Origin: Bicyclus anynana
Lineage: Eukaryota > Arthropoda > Insecta > Lepidoptera > Nymphalidae
DNA: 64,000 nt
Assembly (NCBI RefSeq): GCF_947172395.1
Contig: NC_069086.1
Location: forward strand, 11,688,501 to 11,752,500
Direction: 5' to 3'
This document shows positions 57,323 through 64,000 of this stretch, piece by piece; position 1 is the first letter of the stretch, and the number at the start of each line of letters is the position of its first letter. The notes beneath the pieces were generated by a model, which saw nothing but the letters and a program-made list of their open reading frames with translations, was not told where the DNA came from and did no database searches. Made by a program: the position numbers and the translations under genes.

Positions 57323-57902
57323 CGTTGTATTATAGACAAAGTTGTGTTTATAGCGAAATTGGCACCAACAAATGGGTTCCAATAGTTTCGTAGTCAAACC
57401 ACGAGTTGCAACTGCATTCGCGCGAATATAGTCACAAACATGGCGGTGAAACTACAGAATGGGAACAAATCCATTCACTTTATTGTTTTGGATTTCCGGG
57501 GGTCAATTAAAATTTTTCTTTTGTTTATTGTTCGGCGACTTCGAGGCTTGTAAATGCACTCAGACAAATCTTTGAGATTTATTTATAGCTGCAAGTTGCG
57601 GATAGAAGTGACCTACTTTTGTTTTATGAATTGTTTTCTTTTTATAAAAGTAGTGAGTACTTTAAAATCTACAGTTTTTTTATTGTCGCATTTTTATTTC
57701 TACCATAGATTGTTATTATTTATTTATTTATAAGAAAATGACTTGCTCTTTACAAATGCTTGAAAAAGGCTAGAGTAATTTAAAAATAAAAGATAGGGAA
57801 ATCTCAAAAAAAAAAAAAACAGCTGGGATATAAATTTATAATGCACCCTAAAATTGTAGAACAATTTCGTCTATTTTTTTAATTATCTATTTTTTTATTT
57901 AT
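57323..57902. other. Intron-like stretch
   Basis: Mixed composition near 57400-57480, then AT-rich with an (ATTT)n patch at 57715-57735. No exon recognised. Confidence 0.4.
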
Positions 57903-58080
57903 AGCCTCAATAGCTCAACGGTAAGAGCGGTTGGATCACCGAGGGGTTGTGGTTCGGTCTTCGCCCCGTTGGTCTATTGTCGTATCCACTCCTAGCAGTC
58001 TTTCCCGACTAGTTGGAGGGTAATTGAAATATTGGTCATATTATAAAAAATATGGCAAATTATCTTTAAAAAAAACATCT
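57903..58080 (+). repeat. tRNA-derived SINE family C
   Basis: Head 'gcctcaatagctcaacggta', 'agagcggttggatcaccgag' and B-box relative 'ggttcggtctt', then the body 'cgttggtctattgtcgtatc', 'ctttcccgactagttggagg' and 'tattggtcatattataaaaa'. Over 80% alike to 53074-53250 by eye. Confidence 0.8.
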
Positions 58081-58624
58081 ATATCATTATTTTCTTTGTT
58101 AAACAGGTACAAAAACATATTCTTGTCTATAATATCGCTATACAAAGACGTACAAGAAATCTCAACTCAAATTTCCGTCTAGAACCTAATGCGTTTAAAA
58201 GCCTCGCACACTACATTTACAAAAGTAAAATGCATCGTCAGGAAGCGGTTATACATCAAATTTACTTCGTCTCTTCATAAGTATACTTTTGAGCTCTCTC
58301 ATGAGTGTTATGACTTACAATGCGTTTCAAATGAGACGTAGGATGAGCCGTTGTTTCACTCTGTTCGCTATTATGCTGGCAGTGTTTATTTGACTGATGA
58401 AACGTTTCGGTTTGTTATTTTTTAGATTTTGCTTGTGATATATCCGCTTAAGTTTTAATATTTTGGTGTAAGTAAGCCTGTAAAGGCTTGTTGGCATAAC
58501 CAAAACGCGGTTTAAGGGTGGGGTAATAATAATGTAGCAACATAACGGATTTATAAGCATAAGCATTGTATGTTATTCAAAAATTACGATTGGAAACGGA
58601 TTCATTAGACTAGCTCGTGTCAAG

Positions 58625-58878
58625 TGTAATATTAGCTAAATTTTTACAACTAAGCTTTTAAACTGATTTAGCTGAAATTTAAAATGGAGATAGATTACGA
58701 CACAAAGGCTACTTTTTGACTCGAAAAATCCATGGTTCCCGCGAGATTTTCGAAAAACTGATTGTAATGATGGTATAAACTCTTTCACGCAAAAACTACT
58801 GACTGTATTTGGCTGTTATTTGGAAATCATTTGTGGAAATCCTAATTTAATGCGGACGAAGTCGCGGGTATTAGCTAG
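58625..58878 (+). mobile_element. Helitron-like element
   Basis: Contains 'aaactgatttagctgaaatt', 'aaaatggagatagattacga', 'gaaaaatccatggttcccgc' and 'gagattttcgaaaaactgat', and ends 'atgcggacgaagtcgcgggt', 'attagctag'. The middle is partly duplicated ('tttggctgttatttgg'). Confidence 0.6.
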
Positions 58879-61230
58879 TACAAAAATAAATGCAATTTAA
58901 CTGACAAAACTTTTCTAAAACTATACAAAGTTTGTATAAAGTAGACTTTGAACATTTAGTTCACAGATACAATCCTTTAACTGACTAAGACTAGTTTACT
59001 CACACACACACAGCAAATTCTATAAATAACAAAACCTAATGCTTTGTGTTATAATTTAATACATCTGTTGATTTAATTTTAAAGTAATGTATTTATTATA
59101 TTTTAAAGTAAAGTAATATAGACAAAGGTAATTCTAGTAATATATCTATCAATAACATGATAAAAAAATTGGTTTAATATTTTTGAGCTTACGTCGCATT
59201 CGATTGGATACATTGTAATGAACAAAACAAAACAAGTCAGTCACAGATTTGTTCCGGCCATCGGAACCGCGCCTCGGCCGAAATGTAAGTGGGTTAATTT
59301 GTTATACTCGTATATGACAGATTTACGACTTTCAAGGAAGGTTGTGCTTATGTTGAAATTAATGGTGAGTACAGAAGTTCAAAAATAAAACACATAGACT
59401 TCTTTACAAGCTGCTATTTATAGAGGATCTTTTTAAAATTATTATTTGCATCTAATTATCAGTATGGTTGGACAAGTTCTTTATGGTGGATTAAAATTTG
59501 TGTATTAGATCTTTTTGTGTCTGTCTTTTTGTGTACTAATAAAATTAGTACACAGATCTAAGAGCAGATAATACGTCAGATTAGCGCTGAGTAAAGTTTA
59601 GTAACTATAAGTAGTTTAGTATTGTTGAATAAGATAAGAAAAAGTCCAACAACAAAGATATTGCAAAGAGATATAAATATATTAAGAGAATTGATTGCAA
59701 TTTTACATGAAAAAAGAAATAATGAAAAATTCATTAGAAGATTAGTTTTAACTTTTGAAGGTTCAACGTGTCTAGACTGTAGTAAAGAAGAACATTTTTA
59801 TAGATAACTGACTAATGTACATGCTATAAGGTGAATAATAAAAATACAAAGAACGCGCTTAAACAATATAATTCAATTAAAATAAATTTAAACTTAATAT
59901 CTGTATCTAAAGAATTAAAATTCTACAACCTACTAGATATATATATTCATTAATAGATATATTCATTAATTATTGCAAACTATTAATGTTATGCATTAGC
60001 ATGTGTAAATACAAACTAATAGAAATTCAATGGTGTGCTACTGGTCTCAGAGTATCAAGTGACTTTAAGTGTCTACTGATTCTTTGTTGTTATTTACATT
60101 ATATATGAGCTAGCCAATAATAGAAAGTAAAAAAGTCATACTGAAATTACTCAACGATTACCTTTTATTACCTTTAACATACAATAACCCGCCTAATAAC
60201 GGGTTATTATGCCCATATGTGTTTGCGTGACCGCCGGCGCGCGTTGTTCTGTTAAATTGATATCTTTTCACTTCACCCCATAGAGGGGCGACTTTATCTT
60301 GATTTATTACGCCTTAATATGAAGGAAAATGTTTAGCCGTTTACGTGTAGCAGGTCGTAAATCAAGGATTCTTCTAGCATCGTTTTTCGAGCATGTTTAA
60401 AGACGATTTACGTGCTCTGTTCTCACATGCGTATATTTTACGTAAGCCACTGTATATCATTATTTGTATAACTTTTGTCTGCTATTTCTTCCAGATAAAG
60501 TTAAGGTATAGTTAAGGTTACATAAGGTATAGTTAAGGTTACAAAATCTCATTGTTGGCTTTGAACAATTTAGCTCAATGATTAGGTAATATCCGACACT
60601 AATTGAGTGATTGTATCAAATGATTAAGTACATTTTAAGTCGAATCTAAGTAAGAATTTTACTATCACTCTCACTGTCACTAAAAGAATGGATACTGACG
60701 TACCTAATGACCTACCTTTTCTTCTATATTTTGTTAATTTAATTAATGTATACCTTATCAGTGTAGGATGCAAATAGAGAGTATATAAATGTAAAATGTA
60801 CTATTATATTATTATATATATATTATATATATACGAAAAAGTCGTAATCCATATACATTATACATGTTATAGGTACTCATGTTACATTCTTATTGCTTTT
60901 ATGTATGTACTGGATATGTACTGGTAACTTTTCGGTAACGTATGGAGAATTTTCTATAAGTAAAATAATCTTCATACCCATAAAGTAGGTTCCTTATTAC
61001 TCTCAGTAATTCAAAGAAAAATTTAATTATGTCCAATTTACATAATAACACCTTTCGCGTGCGAAAGGTAAAATATACAACAGATAAGCTATCTGCTATG
61101 CTTGTTTATTAAAATTGAACAGTTTTCGAGTTAATTACACCGTTCGTCGTACGGCGGGTGCAAAATCTGCGCGTACGCAGATATCAACTTTCAGATAGGG
61201 TTGAACAACGATAAACGATAAGAGCTTGTA

Positions 61231-61233
61231 TCA

Positions 61234-61264
<31 letters not shown>

Positions 61265-61275
61265 TATCGTTATAG

Positions 61276-61320
<45 letters not shown>

Positions 61321-61322
61321 AT
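61231..61322. repeat. (TCATCG)n / (TCA)n microsatellite
   Basis: About 92 bp of TCATCG repeats grading into pure TCA repeats. SINE family B tails are GAT/TCA repeats, so this may be an expanded minus-strand SINE tail whose body is gone; no SINE body is detectable next to it. Confidence 0.85.
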
Positions 61323-61583
61323 AAATCAATCAATCATTAATACACATAAAATTGAATTGTCTGTCTGTGATTCAAGTGCTTATAGTTACTTACACGACCC
61401 CAAACCACAAACAAGCTTTTTTAAATATTTGTCTTTTTGTCTTCGTTTGTCCGAGCTAATCACTGGAATGGCTGAACTGATTTTAATGAGACTTTCATTG
61501 GAAGATAGAGAAGGTTATGGAGCAAAAAATAGGCTTTTTATTCCGCTAGTTTAGTTATTTGTATATTTAGTTTTTGTTATTTA

Positions 61584-61735
61584 CAAGCGGACGCCCGCGA
61601 CTTGTTCCACATAAAATTCAGTTTTTTACAAATCCCGCAGGAACCATGGATTTTTTCGGGACAAAAAGCTATATATGTCATTCAAAAACATTCCATCCAT
61701 TCTATTGAAAGTCCAATTCAAATCTAGTCTAGGTG
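61584..61735 (-). mobile_element. Helitron-like element, 3' part
   Basis: In plus reading: 'acaagcggacgcccgcgact', 'ttttttacaaatcccgcagg', 'aaccatggattttttcggga'. The terminal CTAG has become CAAG, and the 5' blocks after 61690 are eroded. Confidence 0.5.
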
Positions 61736-61799
61736 GCGTTGTCAATTGAATTATTTTTATTCTCCGCGGGGAATTGAAAAATAAATGAAATATTTAAAG

Positions 61800-62082
61800 T
61801 TTTTTTTTTTTAAGTTACAAAGGTTTTTATTTGATTCTCTACAAGTTAGCCCTTGACTACAATATCACCTGTTGGTAAGTGATGATATAATCAAAGATGG
61901 AAGCGGGCTAACTTGTTAGGAGTAGGATGAAATCCTACTTACTGACTATAATTTATATAATACCCCTTTCAGTTTCTATACGACATCGTACCGGAACACT
62001 AAATCGCTTGGCGGTACGTCTTTGTCGGTTGGGTGGTAACTAGCCACGACCGAAGCCTCCCACCAGCCAGACCTGGACCAAT
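61800..62082 (-). repeat. tRNA-derived SINE family A, 5'-truncated
   Basis: Poly-T at 61800-61811, then 'agttagcccttgactacaat', 'ggaagcgggctaacttgtta', 'cttggcggtacgtctttgtc' and 'cgaagcctcccaccagccag', ending at 'acctggacca'. A 30-bp insertion near 61935-61962 ('tacttactgactataattta') interrupts the body; similar text recurs at 62312-62330. Confidence 0.85.
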
Positions 62083-62359
62083 GGTTTCATTGAAATAAAT
62101 TAACTCGTTATTAACAAAAAAGATGTGTTTAAACTATTAAATATGTTAATCTTCATGTTCTGTAACTTTTTGGCCTTGTCATTTGCAATAAAAGTAAAAT
62201 TAAAATTACAGTGAGTAGGTAATAAAAAAGATACAAGAAAAAAATTATGAAAGTAATTGTGAGATAATATCAAATTGTCCGTGACTTCATTCGGTTATCG
62301 TAATGAATATACCTACTTACTGACTATAAGAGGCTTTAGTTTTGCTGTAATGTATAGCT
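62083..62359. other. Spacer between two SINE copies
   Basis: AT-rich sequence without recognisable features, apart from 'cctacttactgactataaga', which resembles the insertion inside the preceding SINE. Confidence 0.4.
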
Positions 62360-62688
62360 ATTTTTTTTTTTTATTCTTTACAAGTTAGCCCTTGACTACA
62401 ATCTCACCTGATGGAAAGTGATGATGCAGTCTAAGATGGAAGCGGGCTAACTTGTTAGGAGGAGGATGAAAATCCACACCTCTTTCGGTTTCTACACGAC
62501 ATCGTACCGGAACGCTAAATCGCTTGGCGGTACGTCTTTGCCGGTAGGGTGGTAACTAGCCACGGCCGAAGCCTCCCACCAGCCAGACCTGGACAAATTA
62601 AGAAAATCTCAATCTGCCCAGCCGGGGATCGAACCCAGGACCTCCGTTTTGTAAATCCACCGCGCATACCACTGCGCCACGGAGGCCG
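62360..62688 (-). repeat. tRNA-derived SINE family A, full length
   Basis: The reference copy, about 325 bp. On the minus strand it begins GGCCTCCGTGGCGCAGTGGT (A-box region), then GGTTCGATCCC (B box), a body with GGTGGGAGGCTTCGGCCGTG and GTACCGCCAAGCGATTTAGC, and a 3' end with CAGGTGAGATTGTAGTCAAG before AATAAAAAAAAAA. Pol III boxes, a tRNA-unrelated body and a poly(A) tail are the diagnostic SINE plan. Confidence 0.9.
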
Positions 62689-62854
62689 TCAAAAATTTTT
62701 TCTGTAAATACAGCTGTGTGTGTAAGTATACCTATCTATGTTTATGTTCTAACTATAAAATTATATAAAACGTAATATCACTCATCTCGTAATATCGAAT
62801 ACTGCTTGACGTAACTACATAGATGAAAGGCAGGGAAGTAGTTTATAGTTAGTA

Positions 62855-62926
62855 GACGTAAAGGATTTGGCAAAAAGGCCGGATTAAAGAGGTCTAAGAG
62901 CGGTCGAAGTCGCGGGCGTTTGCTAG
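62855..62926 (+). mobile_element. Helitron-like 3' end fragment
   Basis: 'ggattaaagaggtctaagag', 'cggtcgaagtcgcgggcgtt', 'tgctag': the last 70 bp of the long subfamily (compare 36300-36349). Confidence 0.5.
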
Positions 62927-63019
62927 TTAAAAATAAAGTAATTTTTCCAGAAAGAAATGCCCTCCAGTAGAGTATAAGAAAAAACAATCTGAAATTGGAA
63001 ACCTATACTTAGGCTTTAC

Positions 63020-63185
63020 TCGATGTGCATTGTTTACCAACAAACTAATTAAAATTAAGTGCGTAAATCGCTAGTCATTTTGAGTATTATAATTAACTTG
63101 TTCTTAAATTAATGATAATAAATATAAAATAAAGAAGTTATGAAATTCATTTCTAATTTGTTTGTTGGTAAACAGTGCATATCGA
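63020..63185. mobile_element. MITE with TCGATRTGCAYTGTTTACC ends
   Basis: The left end 'tcgatgtgcattgtttacca' plus 'acaaacta' and the right end 'gtttgttggtaaacagtgca' plus 'tatcga' are inverted repeats over about 28 bp with few mismatches. Total 166 bp, AT-rich core, non-coding. Confidence 0.75.
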
Positions 63186-63712
63186 CAGTGGCGTTCACAA
63201 CGTTTTTAACTAGGGTATGCACCATAGGTACAAATTGCACAAAATGTAAAATTCCTCCTCCAATACAGGTACGTAATGAATCCTCAGTGTATGCATTGCG
63301 TTAATGCATCTATGAAGTGCACGCCATTGCATATCGAATATGGCTTTAGTCACATAGATCTCTTTGTTACAAAGTAAGACATTATCAACTGCGCGAAACA
63401 GGTCGCCATCACAGTCGAGGTGTGTGCGTAATAAAAGTTAAAGTAGCTATTTTTTTAATCTTGTTACTGTGGGAGCCCTGTGAGTAGTCGCAGGCCTCGA
63501 CACACTTCCGACTCGTGCGCCGTGACCTAAGCCTGAATAACGGGATGCACTTGACTTTCAGCGCTATAGGCTATGAAAACAATTTTGGACGTGATTACAT
63601 TTTTACCCGATTACGACAAAGTTAATACACATAGCCTTTGCCGGAGAATAAAATGGTAACTGCCATTTATAGTTTTAGTATTATTTCATTTTTTGGATCT
63701 GTATTGTATGTA
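63186..63712. other. Intron-like stretch
   Basis: 'cagtggcgttcacaacgttt', 'agggtatgcaccatag' and following text look like another interspersed repeat. The rest (63400-63600) has mixed composition with no ORF of note. Confidence 0.4.
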
Positions 63713-63868
63713 TGGCTTCCGTGGTGCAGTGGTATGCGCGGTGGATTTACAAGACGGAGGTCCTGGGTTCGATCCCCGGCTGGGCAGATTGAGATTTTCT
63801 TAATTTGTCCAGGTCTGGCTGGTGGGAGGCTTCGGCCGTGGCTAGTTACCACCCTACCGGCTTGGGTT
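63713..63868 (+). repeat. SINE family A, 5' half
   Basis: Plus-strand head 'ggcttccgtggtgcagtggt' (A box), 'aagacggaggtcctgggttc' and 'gatccccggctgggcagatt' (B box), then the body to 'taccaccctaccgg', where similarity stops and 'cttgggttccgctcagg' begins. A 3'-truncated copy is unusual for retrotransposition and suggests a later deletion or insertion. Confidence 0.85.
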
Positions 63869-64000
63869 CCGCTCAGGCTGTACAGCGAATAAAATGGTAA
63901 TCGACATTACAAAAGACGATGGTGAATGAAAGCTAAAAAATATCCTTTCATTTGAGCTTTCTCAATTTTATCTAAGTAACTGCTGAAAAATTGGCATTTT

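Larger units (their letters stand above)
58081..61583. other. Intron-like AT-rich stretch
   Basis: Contains a Helitron-like element (58625-58878), short perfect hairpins at 59531-59553 (stem GTGTACTAAT, loop AAA) and 60183-60208 (stem AATAACCCG), a TA-rich run at 60800-60832, and a trinucleotide microsatellite at 61231-61322. The patch 60220-60300 is less AT-rich. No exon recognised. Confidence 0.45.

Noticed and set aside
63715..63782. Possible tRNA gene
   Set aside because: A and B boxes are present, but the same head is joined to a SINE body here and at 62360-62688 and 57005-57322, and the cloverleaf is poor. It is a SINE head. The same holds for 53074 and 57903.

Overview
This is nuclear DNA from an insect, most likely a butterfly or moth (Lepidoptera). 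The reasons are an AT-rich, gene-poor background and dense copies of several short interspersed families of lepidopteran type: three tRNA-derived SINE families, short Helitron-like elements ending in a GC hairpin plus CTAG, and MITEs. There are also degraded RTE/Jockey-type LINEs and a 200-N scaffold gap at 32049-32248. No bacterial, organellar or viral gene set is present.

The only host coding sequence I recognise with confidence is one 183-bp exon on the + strand (33835-34017). It encodes the start of a calponin-homology (CH) domain of the neuron navigator family (Drosophila sickie, vertebrate NAV1-3). A second plausible + strand coding exon lies at 4114-4590. It ends in a donor at phase 0, the phase the CH exon needs, so it may be a 5' exon of the same gene, with a roughly 29-kb intron between. 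No further CH exon was found after 34017, so the right half of the window looks like another very long intron, or intron plus an internal promoter (candidate at 45100-45420).

Layout: 1-4090 is AT-rich sequence with a SINE end at the left edge. 4114-4590 is the candidate 5' exon. 4591-20170 is intron-like sequence with SINEs, Helitron-like elements and MITEs. 20297-32048 is a tandem array with a 5791-bp period; each unit is about 2.1 kb of ordinary flank (Helitron-like ends, an RTE remnant, a SINE) followed by a full-length LINE with a restriction-like endonuclease (R4/Dong-like). Unit 1 has an intact 1175-aa ORF. Unit 2 is identical until about 30988 and then collects frameshifting indels up to the gap, and a third unit is cut off by the gap. 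32249-33834 is post-gap sequence with an RTE remnant. 33835-34017 is the CH exon. 34018-64000 is intron-like sequence with a 5'-truncated Jockey-superclade LINE (minus strand, 38293-39480), many SINEs and Helitron-like elements, and four inverted-repeat elements.

The points most worth checking are: whether the LINE-plus-flank array is real or an assembler loop caused by an unusually long duplication around one LINE insertion; the shared 3' tail of the main SINE family and the 38.3-kb LINE; and the proposed 4.1-kb exon.
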